Below, one piece after another: positions 1 through 11,892 of a stretch of DNA of 64,000 nt (position 1 is its first letter; each line of letters opens with the position of its first letter). The DNA is taken from the NCBI RefSeq assembly GCF_964340395.1, contig NC_135567.1, positions 14,752,306 to 14,816,305 on the forward strand, written 5' to 3'. Position numbers and translations under genes: made by a program. Source of the stretch: Glandiceps talaboti (Eukaryota > Hemichordata > Enteropneusta > Spengelidae). The notes beneath the pieces are model-generated. The model was not told the origin of the DNA. It saw only the letters and a program-made list of their open reading frames with translations, and made no database searches.

Positions 1-3000
1 ACCAACTGTAAATTGATTGAGTTTACTTAAAAGGTTTCCAGGCTGTTGTAATGGTGATGTTAGTAGTAAGGCCCCTACATGCTGTCCTCCGATGACATGG
101 GAGTGAGAATCAAAAACGATAATCTGGGAATGTAAGAAAAAGAAAAGAAATCTTTCAAAACTTTTCGGTTCAATTTTAACTCATAAAATGTTCTTCATTA
201 GGCCAAAAAAAGGAAAAAAATTGTTTCTGGTCTGCACTTGCATCACTAGGCCAAACAAGAAAGGAAAAAAATTGTTTCTGGTCAGCACTTGCATCACTTA
301 CATGTAAATACCCATGCGTTGATCTTTTTTCTGTGTGTTTGTTCAGCCCATGCAATCTGTAGATCCGTGGGCAAACACAAAAATAACCCTCGCTACTTCA
401 GTGAAGACAACTGCAGAGCCAATCATGAACAAGCAAATGACATCTGCCTCACATACACACTTGTTCTAAAGTACTAAATAAATAGAACAGTAACTGCCAT
501 AAATAGTAGATTGAGTGACAGGTTTATTGAAAATTAAAAAAAAAATAATCGCGTCATTGCACCATTTTAGACAAACTGAATTCTTTTTTTTTGGCCTTAT
601 TATATCGCAATGATTATCCGAAACATCAAAATTCCATTAAATCATGCTGTGCATTTCATGTGCAAGGAACAGTAGCGCCCTCGTTTGCATACAGGTGTGT
701 ACCGGTAGTAATGTTTTTGGTGTTGCACTGCAGTTAAACATAGTAGTTTGTGTCTATCTTGGTGAACTGAAACCTTAATTACTGGTCTAGTAATAGCAAT
801 ATAATGGACAATCGCACAATGTTGCACAAGCTTAATGAGTTAACATCATTCATTTAAGTCAAAATCCAATTCACCTCCTCCTAAACCATACGTTCACAAG
901 TTAGACATTAACGTTCATATAAGATATAAACTATGACAAAAATTGAAGCAGTCACACCACTATGACTGATGCAATGTAAAATAGTGATTGCAAATACATT
1001 AAAGTACTACCAGAAACCCAGCACTGTATTTCACATTAGAAGTGAATTTTTATCATCTTATCAACATCTTAGTAGTAAATACAAAAGCTGTTATCATTGA
1101 AGGAGTGAAAGTTTTCCGTCGCAATTTGGTTACAAAGGCGAAAATGAAGTTCAGCAATTGCACTGACACCAAACCCCCTCCCCCTAAAAAGAACGAAGTT
1201 TGCTTATTGAGCTTGTCTGACATTGTGCGATAGTCACTAAGTTACCTTATTTTGATGTTTGTAGAAGATAACTGTCTGATCTCTGCTGTCATATAGTATG
1301 GAGTTAATATTGTTGTTTGAAAATTGTTGGATAACGTGGTGTTGTAGTGTTTTACTTGCTGGCATATCTGTGTTGTTGTACAGAGGGCCCATTTCTTTAC
1401 GACACTGTAGTGGGAACCGGCAATGGTCAATTGCTTCCTGTACTGTAAGATTTCGTTGAATCTGTAGGTTGTGTTCACGCTGGTATCTGGAAGAGAAAAC
1501 CAGGATCATACACTTTAAGTCATATAAAATTCCAGGACTCTCCAGGTGTTTTCGTCAGTTTTAGCGGAATATTCAGACCAACTTTGGTCATTTTCCAATC
1601 TGATTAAAATCAAATGTATTGTACACTTTGCGATTTCTTTTTGGCTGTTAATATTTACTATTGTTTGTTCTTTTGAGAGCTCGTTACATACATCTGTCAC
1701 AACACCATAGGCGTTCCCATACCTAATCTAAATGCGGAGGGAATTCACTCAACGAATGAGAACACATAATGTGCCAAAACATACGGGTACTTCAGTACTT
1801 CACTCTGTTTGAAAAAAGCACGAGCACAGAGCGCAGACAATGATGTTATTATTGATGGGTGGTTCTCTTTCTTTCATTTTCAAATGTGTATACATTGTAA
1901 GGTTGATTCTGATTGGCTACTCGTAAGTACGAGATTTGGTATGGGAAAGCCTATGGTATTGTGTCAGACGTATGTAATGAATGCTCACAAAAGAACAAAC
2001 AACAGTAACATAACAGCCAAAAAGAAATCACAAAGTGTACACAACATTGGATTTTAATCAGTTTGGTCATTTTCCAGAGTGTTGACCACTGAAATACATA
2101 TCACAAATGTATGAAATACATGAAAAACATATTGTTCACTCTGTGTTTATGGAAAAATGCTTGTTTAGACAATATGAAAATTATCTGATGGATCCTACCT
2201 GTTGTGGCTGTTGTTACCAAGGTTGATTGCCTGATGTAATAGTGCACTAACTGACATTGGTAGAGTTGTTTTAGGCTGTGATGGTATCTGGTTAACAATG
2301 TTATGATTGACGTGAAATAGATAAGCTGTGTAGAGGGCAATAACAGTACAGGCATTACTGTCCTTTCCCTTGTTCAACCCTGATTGGCTGAAAGATGATG
2401 GGAATACCCAATAACAGCAATCCTGCCCACACTGTGTAGTTGGTTTTGATAGAGCCACTGCAGTTAAGTGATGTGATGGAGCTGGTTGTGCTGTTTCTAG
2501 CTGTTGCTGTGAGGACTGTTGGGCCAATTGCTGTTTGTGTGAGGACTGTTGAGTGGATACATGTTGGGTTTCTCTACATTGGTTATCAGTGTTTCCAGTT
2601 GTTTTTTGCTGTTTGTGTGAGGACTGTTGAGTGGATATGTGTTTGGTTTCTCTACATTGGTTACCAGTGTTTCCAGTTGTTTTTTGTTGTTTGTGTGAGG
2701 ACTCTTGAGTCAATTGCTGTTTGGTTTCTCTACATTGGTTATCAGTGTTTCCAGTTGTTTTTTGCTGTTTGTGTGAGGACTGTTGAGTGGATATGTGTTT
2801 GGTTTCTCTACATTGGTTACCAGTGTTTCCAGTTGTTTTTTGTTGTTTGTGTGAGGACTCTTGAGTCAATTGCTGTTTGGTTTCTCTACATTGGTTATCA
2901 GTGTTTCCAGTTGTTTTTTGCTGTTTGTGTGGGGACTGTTGAGTGGATACATGTTGGGTTTCTCTACATTGGTTACCAGTGTTTCCAGTTGTTTTTTGCT

Positions 3001-6000
3001 GTTTGTGTGAGGACTGTTGAGTGGATACATGTTGGGTTCCTCTACATTGGTTACCAGTGTTTCCAGTTGTTTTTTGCTGTTTGTGTGAGGACTGTTGAGT
3101 GGATACATGTTGGGTTTCTCTACATTGGTTACCAGTGTTTCCAGTTGTTTTTTGCTGTTTGTGTGAAGACTGTTGAATGGATATGTGTTGTGTTATGATA
3201 CATTGATTAGCTGGTTTTCCTGCTGTATGCTGTTGTTGTGATGACTGTTCTGATTGGTGCTTTCTTGTTCTACACTGGTTGCCAGTTTTTCTCGCCGTTT
3301 CTAGCTGTTGCTGTGAGGACTGTTCAGCCAATTGTTGTTGGGTTTCTCTACATTGGTTATCAGTGTTTCCTGCTGTTTGCTGTTGTTGTGTTAACTGTTG
3401 AGCAGATACATGTTGTGTCGCTCTACGTGGGTTATCAGATTTTCCTGTGGTTTTCTGTTGCTGTGAGAACACTTGAGCTGATTGGTGTTCAGTTTCTCTA
3501 CATTGGTTACCAGTGTTTCCTGCTGTTTGCTTTTTCTGTGACAACTGTTGAGCGGATAAATGTAGTGTCGCTCTACATGGCTTATCAGATTTTCCTGTGG
3601 TTTTCTGTTGCTGTGAGAACGCTTGAGGTGATTGGTGTTCAGTTTCTCTATATTGGTTACCCGTGCTTCCTGCTGTTTGCTGTTGCCGTGTCAACTGTTG
3701 AGCGGATACATGTTGTGTTGCTAAATGTGGGTCATCAGTTTTTCCTGTGGTTTTCTGTTGCAGTGAGGATACTTGAGATGATGGAGTTTCTCTACACTGA
3801 TTGCCAGTGTTTCCAGCTGTTTGTAGTAGCTTTGGGCATGAGAGTCTTTTTTTGATTGTCTTTGTGTGTCCAAATGACTTACAGGAAGAACATCGTCGTC
3901 GTTTACATGCAAACACCTTATCAACTGTCTGTTGATTTATTGACGTTGGATTCAGATGTGGTTTTGGTACAGTGGCTATGTTTTGAACCTTTGCCCCAAG
4001 TCCAGTTGTAACTTTCAGAGAACTGTCATAATAATGGTGATCGTCAGGTACAGTGGTTGCTACGACAGAGGCACTTTTATCAGGATAATGTTGTACATTA
4101 GTTGTGCTAGATGTGTTTGATGACAGAGTAGATAAGGGAACATTGGGTGTGCTAGGTGTCGCTGATGGCATTATGGATATGGGAACATTGGGTGTGCTAG
4201 GTGTTCTTGATGACAGAGTAGATAAGGTAACCATGTGGTTGTCTGTAACTTCCTCTGTATTTCTGTCAGCCAAATACTTCTCATAATTAGTGATTGTTTT
4301 CTGACTAATAGCGTACCCCATTACCCTCCTTGATACCAACCCATCCAATGGCAGTCCATGTTGTTGAAGGGACACTCCACAGTCCTTTTCAAGAACTAAC
4401 CATTTCCGAGATCTGCAATTTTACAAAGTAAAGAATAACTAACAAAAAAACAAACAGTAAATAGTAAACAGTCCTCCAGCAGTTGGCTAAAGGATTGTAG
4501 TCACATACAGCTAAAATGATGTTGGCTTGGAGTTTCACTCATGGGACATTAAATTTATGACACAGAGCTAGACATATTTCAACTCTAGACTAACAATAAC
4601 AGAGACACAATAAACACAGCAGGATCTTTTACCCAATCACATTGAACACCGATAAGCATTGCTATTCTTTCACAGTGCAGTAAAAACAGGCTTCTAATGA
4701 AAATATTACACATGGACTTGATGATTTTAATGACTGCAATTGTTTATTTTCTAACTGATAATCAATATTTAAACTTGACTTCTTCTACATCCCCACTGTG
4801 CACAGCACCTATGAAATTGTTTCTTATTGCATTAGAAGTTGTCTGAGGGTGTGTGCTAAAGGTCATGTTACATGAGTGAAATACCAAGCCAACATCATTT
4901 TAGCTGTAATATCTGTATGTTATTTTTGTATGCTTTACCATGTTTGCTATGACATGTTGTTATGCAATAAAAATTCATTGTAAACATGACAACAACTCCA
5001 TGATGAACGAGTGCAAGTGTAGCATACTCAAGGGTATTTGCATGAGTGCTTGCAGTGTTCTCTCCTGCAGTACTTTCACAAGCGTAGCAAGTAAAAGTGC
5101 AGCAGAAAACACTGCAAGCATGAGTGCAAATACACCTGAGTATGCTACACTTGCAGTTGTGTTGACCTAGTCATGTTGAACATTAATTTTAAATTAGTGA
5201 AAATTTCCAGGTTTACGTTTTTGTACCAATAAAAAACTATTGATTACTGCATTACTCTATATTGTAATCCTAGTACACTTAATAGGCCATTGCAGACTGC
5301 AAACAGGAAATTGAGAATACAGCGCCCTCACTCAAATTGGGGGTATCATCACCTCATAGTACAATTTCATAAGAGCTTTGTCCCTTAGTATTCTGTAGAA
5401 GTGTAAATCAGGGATGTTTTTTGTATTGTTCCGACATCATGGAAAGCAGCAGTGCGCTATGATTAACGGAGTAACCTATATACCATGTGTACCCCCAAGG
5501 TACACACAGACAGGAAGTAGAGCGCCACCATGTGGCAAATTTTGGAAAGGCCTAGGTTATATCAATAAGTATTGTTTATAGTTACCTAAAATATGACATT
5601 ATGTGGAGTAATGACACTGTTCTCTTCCTTTGTAGATGGTATCTCTCCAGTGATAGTTTGTTGTCATGCCGACAGATAGTATTCAACACCGCTTGGAAGA
5701 GCCCAGAAGTGTGTTTGTCACAAAATTCTTCGATTTTGTCACTGTCATATAGTCTTTCATTTGGATTTGATTTGTAGAATCCAAGTAGGGCCTTCTGGAG
5801 GCTCTCTATCGACTCCTCAAATTTGAACCCTTCACAGAGAAATAAAACATATACAGATGTAAGTAAACTGTGTTCCAATGATTTGTGTTTGGTTGTTAGT
5901 TAATACATTACTCTGTGAAATCTAGTATTTACACTATCTTGATAACAGGGTGATTATATCCTTACAACAGAGGCACTGGTACCATCCACTCATAGGGGAA

Positions 6001-7226
6001 CACAAAGTCTCTAGTTCAGGGGTGCATAATATAACTGTTTGATGTCCAGCATAAGTTTATTCCACAGCTCTGGGCTAACATACCACTGAGTCACTGAGTC
6101 TCTAGATAAAGCTAACATACCTTGTGATAACTGTTTGATGTCCACTATTAGTTGATTCCATAGCTCAGAGCTGACATGGAACTGACCATCGGTAAACTGG
6201 ATGTTGCCATATGGTGTCTCAATAGTTTGATAGTCAAACTCTTCACAATCCTACACAACAAAAAATTCATTTATTTTTAATTAATTTTACATTCTTTATA
6301 CCTTATGTAGATTACAATAATGTGAATAAATCTTGTCATAGCCTAATTCTTTATTTCAGCTATCCACTCACTCACTCAGCCAGTCAGTCATTCATTCATT
6401 CACTCACTCCCTTACTTGCAGTCACCCACCCATCCACTCACTCACTCACTCCCTCTCACTCACTCCATCCCTCAACCACTCACTCCCTCCCTCCCTCACC
6501 CACTCCCTCCCTCACCCACTCTCACTCACTCACTCCCTCCCTCCCTCACCCACTCACTCACTCACTACAAATGGCCTCATATTGTTTTCCCATGTACATC
6601 TGATTCTGAAACTAATTTTATACTCATTACAGAACTATTAAACTTTGATGTGTTGAATTGCCGTGTTTCCAGTGCTCAGATACAGTCTCAGTTTAATATA
6701 CCCAACTGTACTATAATGGAGCTTCTTGAGATAGTATTAATAGTAACAGCCTTCTATCTCCATGGTAACACCATGGCTTCCTACCTCCATGGTAACACCA
6801 AGACAAGAGGACATTTTTATAGGACAAGTTTATGGGCTTCAAAAGTAAACCCACCGTAGAATTATCAGCTGATTGGCTGGACGGTGACAGCTCTCGGTGA
6901 TTTGTAGTATTTAAACACCTCCTGCAAATCATGCTACCAGGTGTAAATACGCCTTTATTTCGAAGCCAGGTAAGTATGTGTAACGGGCACGGTTTCTTCG
7001 TAGTGTGGTGGCCATTTGGCGATGGGTAAATACATGTCTTGTTTCGCCTCACCATGTCAAAGTGTTTCCTACAAACTCTCTTCCCATCTTTCACTCCTGC
7101 ACAAAGAGCCATTCTGCCAAACAATATTTTCATGTTGCCTGAACAGGTGTCATTACGTCCCCGAGTACGGGGTAACATGGTACAAATCATGTCATTCATA
7201 GCGAACTCGTACCAGTCTGAACTCAT
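1..7226 (-). CDS. Multi-exon gene with Gln/Thr repeat tract and putative C-terminal cysteine protease (3' end off window)
   Basis: Exons on the minus strand are 7226-6855, 6250-6121, 5829-5586, 4412-2199, 1486-1246 and 123 to beyond 1. All junctions are GT-AG, with phases 0, 1, 2, 2 and 0 that agree, giving about 1108 codons to the edge. The first ATG is at 7226; the open frame extends 5' only through a non-ATG codon. Exon 1 is rich in Cys and His (C-x7-C, KRVCRKHF, CRRC), suggesting metal binding. Exon 4 begins with a short conserved-looking stretch (RKWLVLEKDCG), then carries about 16 repeats around QQKTTGNTGNQCRET. It ends with CGQDCCYWVFPSS and SNACTVIAL (Cys codon 2350-2348). The last visible exon has VFDSHSH followed by GALLL. 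A Cys in SNACT plus an Asp-x-His motif suggests a papain-fold protease or deubiquitinase-like domain split over three exons. This is inference; I do not recognise a named family. A lineage-expanded or transposon-derived gene is possible. Confidence 0.72.
201..298. repeat. Short tandem duplication of about 50 bp
   Basis: Two consecutive copies share AAAAAATTGTTTCTGGTC followed by GCACTTGCATCACT. They lie in the last visible intron (124-1245) of the protease-like gene. The rest of that intron shows no gene or other clear structure. Confidence 0.6.
2560..3800 (-). repeat. 78-bp coding minisatellite in the protease-like gene
   Basis: Tandem units of 78 bp (26 codons) lie inside the large fourth exon. 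Between about 2560 and 3200 there are eight or nine nearly identical units, some alternating in pairs (ETQHVSTQQSS against ETKQQLTQESS). A more diverged block follows to about 3800. All are multiples of three, so the reading frame stays open. The antisense strand is also open through much of the array; that is a by-product of the repeat. Confidence 0.85.
4505..4908. mobile_element. MITE family 1, copy 1 (TA target site, CAGCTAAAATGATG ends)
   Basis: The element is bounded by inverted ends CAGCTAAAATGATGTTGG and the reverse complement CATCATTTTAGCTG, each flanked by TA. The terminal inverted repeats extend about 40 bp. There is no coding capacity. TA flanks suggest mobilisation by a Tc1/mariner-type transposase (inference). 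It lies in the intron between exons 3 and 4 of the protease-like gene. Related copies lie at 16088-16575 and about 57470-57735. Confidence 0.75.
4988..5165. mobile_element. Foldback MITE family 2, copy 1
   Basis: This is an imperfect inverted repeat with arms of about 65 bp. The left arm starts TGCAAGTGTAGCATACTC and the right arm ends GAGTATGCTACACTTGCA. The short open frame here is non-coding. A related element lies at about 36290-36440. Confidence 0.7.
5281..5545 (+). repeat. Dispersed repeat family 3, copy 1
   Basis: About 265 bp match, in reverse complement, the segment 43228-43490. Shared blocks include GCCATTGCAGACTGCA, GCGCCCTCACTCAAATTGGG, a segment around AGCAGCAGTGC and TACCCCCAAGGTACAC. 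It lies in the intron between exons 3 and 4 of the protease-like gene. No coding capacity was seen. Confidence 0.7.
6355..6570. repeat. (CACT)n / (CTCC)n simple repeat
   Basis: Pyrimidine-rich CACT and CTCC repeats with interruptions lie in the first intron of the protease-like gene. Open frames of Thr, His, Ser, Leu and Pro across it are artefacts of composition. Confidence 0.9.
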
Positions 7227-7393
7227 ATACAAGCTAGGTCAGAAGAGCGCCCTCTAATACTACAGTACACTCTGGAAATTTACCCGTCATGCTCTGTTTT
7301 ACCATTGCTGAAATTATTATCTGGCGTTGAGACACCATAGAAATCTAACCGTTTTTGTCAGCCAGATACGGCTGGTTGGACATCTCTACGAAG
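7227..7393. promoter_or_regulatory. Putative bidirectional promoter
   Basis: Only 167 bp separate the start codons of two divergent genes, the protease-like gene (minus, ATG at 7226) and the zinc-finger gene (plus, ATG at 7394). No TATA box is obvious. The first exon of each gene carries its ATG, so both 5' UTRs and both promoters must fit here or overlap the opposite gene, unless further 5' non-coding exons exist. Confidence 0.5.
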
Positions 7394-10300
7394 ATGGATA
7401 CTGCTTCAGACATTACGTTATCACTATGCAAAACAATCGATGTCGTTTTTGAAGAAGGGCGACAAATTTCGCCATGCCAAGATCGGCGAACAAATGGTTG
7501 TGATGACAGACTTCCGGGGTTGGCACAACCAGGGTCTTTCTCTGTACGAGGTAAGTGATCTATCGAGCTGAGGTCAACGGCAAAGTCAAACATTATTTTA
7601 GTTGACAAATTGTATTTCTAATCCAGCCAGAAATCAATGTTGGAAAACACTGGTGTGACTTCCTTTTGTAAATTCGTTCCCTTCCGACCTTGGCTGACCG
7701 GAATGTCCGAATGAAAAAATATATAGGGGTACACTGTGCACACCCAGTCTACAGACTACAGTGTAGTAACGTCACAGTGTAAATTTTCCTCGAATTTTTG
7801 GATGGACAGACCCTGATGGTACACATTTAGAGTAGTTCTATCGTGGTGTTGAGAAAATAAATTATTTGAGTGGCTAAGGCATGTGTGTATTACTATTAGT
7901 TACTGAGGTAGTGAGAATACATGATGTAATATGTATACCTGAGTTCTCCACTCATTTTACCAGGGTTTCATACCAGTGTTTTTGTTAAGGGTAGTAAGTA
8001 GGTAAAATCTACCTGAGTTCTCCACTCATTTTACCAGGGTTCCCTACCAGTGTTTTTGTTAAGGGTAGTAAGTAGGTAAAATCTACCTGAGTTCCCCAGT
8101 CATTTTACCAGGGTTTCCTAACAGTGTTTTTGTTAAGGGCTGTAAGTAGGTAAATCTACCTGAGGTGTCCAGTCATTTTACCAGGGTTTCCTAACAGTGT
8201 TTTTGTTAAGGGTGGTAAGTAGGTAAATCTACCTGAGGTGTCCAGTCATTTTACCAGGGTTCCCTACCAGTGTTTTTGTTAAGGGTGGTAAGTAGGTGAA
8301 ATCTACCTGAGTTCCCCAGTCATTTTACCAGGGTTTCCTACCAGTGTTTTTGTTAAGGGTGGTAAGTAGGTGAAATCTACCTGAGTTCCCCAGTCATTTT
8401 ACCAGGGTTTCCTACCAGTGTTTTTGTTAAGGGTGATAAGCAGGTAAAATCTACCCGAGTTTCCCTGTCATTTTACCAGGGTTTCCTACCAATGTTTTTG
8501 TTAAGGGTGGTAAAGTAGGTAAAATCTACCTGAGTTCTCCACTCATTTTACCAGGGTTCTGTACCAGTGTTTTTGTTAAGGGTGGTAAGTAGGTAAAATC
8601 TACCTGAGTTCCCCAGTCATTTTACCAGGCTAATTTTTAATTCTGAGTCTGTGTAAAATATAAAAACAGATTTCTTTCCTGTATATTCATAAAGTGATAC
8701 CATAGTCAAACATTAGGAGATAAAAAAGTCTGTAATATTCTCTAAAATGAGTTCCATAGGCACTTTGAGCGCTGTGAACTTGAACACGATCAAAGTCATA
8801 ATGGGTGTCATCTTTTTATCATCTTTCTCGCTAGGGAATATTTGTTTGTACAAAATTACAACTAAAACATCGAGGGATCACTGAACGACTACACGTACCA
8901 TACACATTTTATGTTCCCCAAGAACAATTTAGATAGCTAAGAAACAGGCTTCCCATAGACCACTCATCACAAATATAAACAACACTACACTCCTGCCAAT
9001 AAGCAGGCACTGTATGTACACACATATATTACTTGAAACTTTGTAAGCTTGTTTGTTCCAAGGACGATGTGTGTGTGTCTGTGTATTAGTAGGGGTCAGA
9101 TGATGATGTTTATATTTGTATTGAGTTGTATGGGTATTTCTTATCTATCTAAATTGTTCTTGGGGAGCATAATTAAAATGTGTTATGATACAGTCATTTG
9201 ATGGTCCCTCAATGTTTTAGTTGTAAGAACAAGTTGGGAGAGAGAGGATTTAATATGATCCCAATTTACATGCAGAAGTAGGTTTTTAATGTTAGATATA
9301 CATAACTGACAAGTACTTTCACACCTAAATTTACATATATTGAAGCTAACCTTTTCACACCTCTGGTAACTCAACACCTCCAACAAATTTGGATTATTCT
9401 GTCAGATTCAGTTAGACACTGAAGAAGGACAAGTGATTTGTTCAAAATATGTCTGTTTCTCAATCAAAAAGTGGAACCACTTGCCCCTTACCACTGCAGT
9501 CTGGGTTCTAACCCATTCAATTTACCATGGTGTAAGTAAGAAATGTGTCGTTCAGTTTGACTCTACTGTACAATGCAAGTTTTCCCCGGGTACTGCAGTT
9601 TCCTCCTTCATTAACAGTAGTAACACTGAACCAAAGGAGCCTACATTGTGCATAAATGGGACTAGCTCCCATTGGTTATCCGATAAATAAATGAATAAAA
9701 ATATATGAATTGATTGTTGATAGAATGTGTATTGTTTTATCTTATTTATCTTCAGATTGTAGCTTTGTGTGGGAAGAAGCAAAGAGGACCAATAAAGTGT
9801 CATACCTTGGTGATTGTTTTGTGAAAACAACTCAACAACTCTTCAATCATCTCAATCATGGCACACTCACAGCAAAAGGTACATCTATAATAACTCTCTT
9901 TTTATGACTCTGGTAATTGAAGAGTCAGTTTACTAAGATAGACACAGAGTCAGACTAAAACTACTACAGTGGCAACTGAGGTTTCGGTTTAAGATAGACA
10001 TAGACTAAAGGCACAGTTACACAGACTGACACATGAAGTAATTCGTCACATGCAATGAGGCTAGCAACTACGACTGAGTGCGTACGTAAAGCAACTGATT
10101 CGCTAGGTGAGCCGCGAGGCAAACTTGCACATGGGTAGACATATAAAGGTTACAGGGCAATTATGAAACTCAAGTCTTCTTCGAGAAATTTACAAGGAAA
10201 GTTATGGAATTGCTATGCCAATAAAGTGACTGAAAACGTGTAGAGAACCTTTCATTTTGCTTGATTTGCAAAACAGTTATAGCAGAAAATATTGCAACGA

Positions 10301-11892
10301 GTGTAAACACGTCAATAGAATTACAAACAATTAGATGTTATTCCCAGTATTTTTTTCTCAGTCAAGGAAAATATGAGTGACCTAAGGGGCCTTGTCACTA
10401 CTAGTCGCTAGTCAAGTAGTGAAAAACCCTTGGGTCACTCATATTTGTCGAGGGAATGAAGATATTGGAGAATAACATAATAACAGCGCCAGTAATATCA
10501 AAGTAAAATCAAGGAAACTTTGAACGTTTTGACTTATTTCGAACACAGCAGAAACAGTGATGTAGACACGCATTGTCATAACATAGATGCACATTGTCAT
10601 ATTTTTTTGTTCAATTTGGCTTGTGCATGGTATAATCACCAGTACATCTGTTGTCCTACCTCCTTCACATTATTTGATGTTTTTTAAAATATTTTTACGT
10701 AGAAAAAGCCACCATCGTCAACTTTCTGCTTGAGAGTGGAGCAATCAAGATGAAAGTTGAGACTGCCAGACTGACAATTCCCGAGGCAGCTCCAGATGGT
10801 CCGCAAACCGAGAACATTGACACAGTTGTGCACCATGACAACGGAACATATTCCATTATTCCGAAAAATGATGAGGAAATGTTCACACCCCCACACGTAC
10901 AAGGAATGCCGGGAATAATCTCACAGACTGACTCTGATATCAAACCGGAAGAAACGGCGGAGTACGAAGCAGAAGTCGCAAATCAGAATAGTTCGCGTAA
11001 GATTTCAACGACGCAATTACCAAGGGTATATAAAAATGAAATGCAGGGTAGTATTGGCGATGAAAGTGCTTTTAGTAAAAATACAGAGCAAGTTAGTTTT
11101 GTCGAAAGCGTGACGTATCCAGGTGCAAGATCAGAAAATGATGACGTATTGGTTAGTGAGAGTACTGATACGGGCGTTGTCGTAAAAAAGGAACCCGAAA
11201 GTGATGACATCGTTTACATGTGTAGCCAAGAAGATGCTGATCGTAATTTATTAGACGAAAGTATGGCGCTGAATCCGTCGGTTAATCAACAAATGAAAGT
11301 TATACGACCTCACACCTCTCACGCAATGAGCGCAGCTGGACATTCCAGGAAGATACGACATCCACGAAAACTGAATCTCAGTTTTCGCAAGTTTGGGATG
11401 AATAAAAAAAAATACACACTGCCACCATCTGGGGAAAAACTTTTCTTGTGTGAGCTGTGTACGGCTGGGTTCGATTCCAAGATGAAACTTACCGCACACA
11501 TGAAAACACATAATGATTCTGGAGAGAAAATATACGAATGTAAGGACTGCAAGAAGAAGTTCACAGACGAAGCGAGCTATGTCGTTCATCAGCAGTTTCA
11601 CATACAAACGGGAGAAACACCGTACCAGTGTGAATTATGTGGGAAAGCGTTCAAATTTAAAAATCGGCTTATCGCGCACATGAGAACACATACGGGGGAG
11701 AAACCATTCGAATGTACGCTGTGCGGGAAGCGATTTAATGATCGTTCTAATCTTAACGCGCATAGGAGAATCCATTCGGGTGAGAAGCCATATGCGTGTT
11801 CGGTGTGTGGGGCAAGATTCGGACATCGGTCAAATCATCGTAAACACACAAAGAGACACCATGTGAATGAAGAAAGTTTCATTGAACAATAA
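7394..11892 (+). CDS. C2H2 zinc-finger protein with novel-looking N-terminal domain (gene ZF-A)
   Basis: Three exons, 7394-7550, 9756-9878 and 10703-11892, are joined at phase 1 with GT-AG borders and give 489 aa. The ATG at 7394 is the first in frame. Residues 1 to about 113 (exons 1, 2 and the start of 3) form a region shared with the zinc-finger gene at 25296-30157. Both have a DC or EC start to exon 2 and a DKTTVLNYL-like start to exon 3 (here EKATIVNFL). An acidic linker follows with VKKEPESDD, a likely SUMO acceptor motif. Five tandem C2H2 fingers fill about residues 340-480, with TGEKP-type linkers between several. The protein is expected to be a nuclear DNA-binding regulator; targets are unknown. 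Intron 1 carries a 74-bp minisatellite. Confidence 0.82.
7939..8630. repeat. 74-bp minisatellite, about 9 copies
   Basis: Tandem units contain CTGAGTTCCCCAGTCATTTT, then ACCAGGGTTTCCTACCAGTG, then TTTTTGTTAAGGGTGGTAAG and TAGGTAAAATCTAC. The copies differ at a few positions. The array sits wholly in intron 1 of the zinc-finger gene ZF-A. Each unit carries splice-like signals (see findings). Confidence 0.9.
10310..10446. mobile_element. MITE family 4, copy 1
   Basis: The inverted ends include AAATATGAGTGACCTAAGGG against CCCTTGGGTCACTCATATTT. The left flank (CAATTAGATGTTATTCCCAG) also matches, in reverse complement, the copy near 32282-32390. It lies in intron 2 of zinc-finger gene ZF-A. Confidence 0.55.

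Noticed and set aside
1515-1700. 61-codon minus-strand frame between exons 4 and 5 of the protease-like gene
   Set aside because: The phase of the flanking exons joins perfectly without it, and it has no splice sites.
2440-3855. Plus-strand open frames of 252 and 205 codons opposite the repeat exon
   Set aside because: They are antisense by-products of the 78-bp repeat; the minus-strand frame has splice support and downstream domains.
4940-5170. 76-codon plus-strand frame rich in Ser, Ala and Thr
   Set aside because: It is the translation of a foldback MITE.
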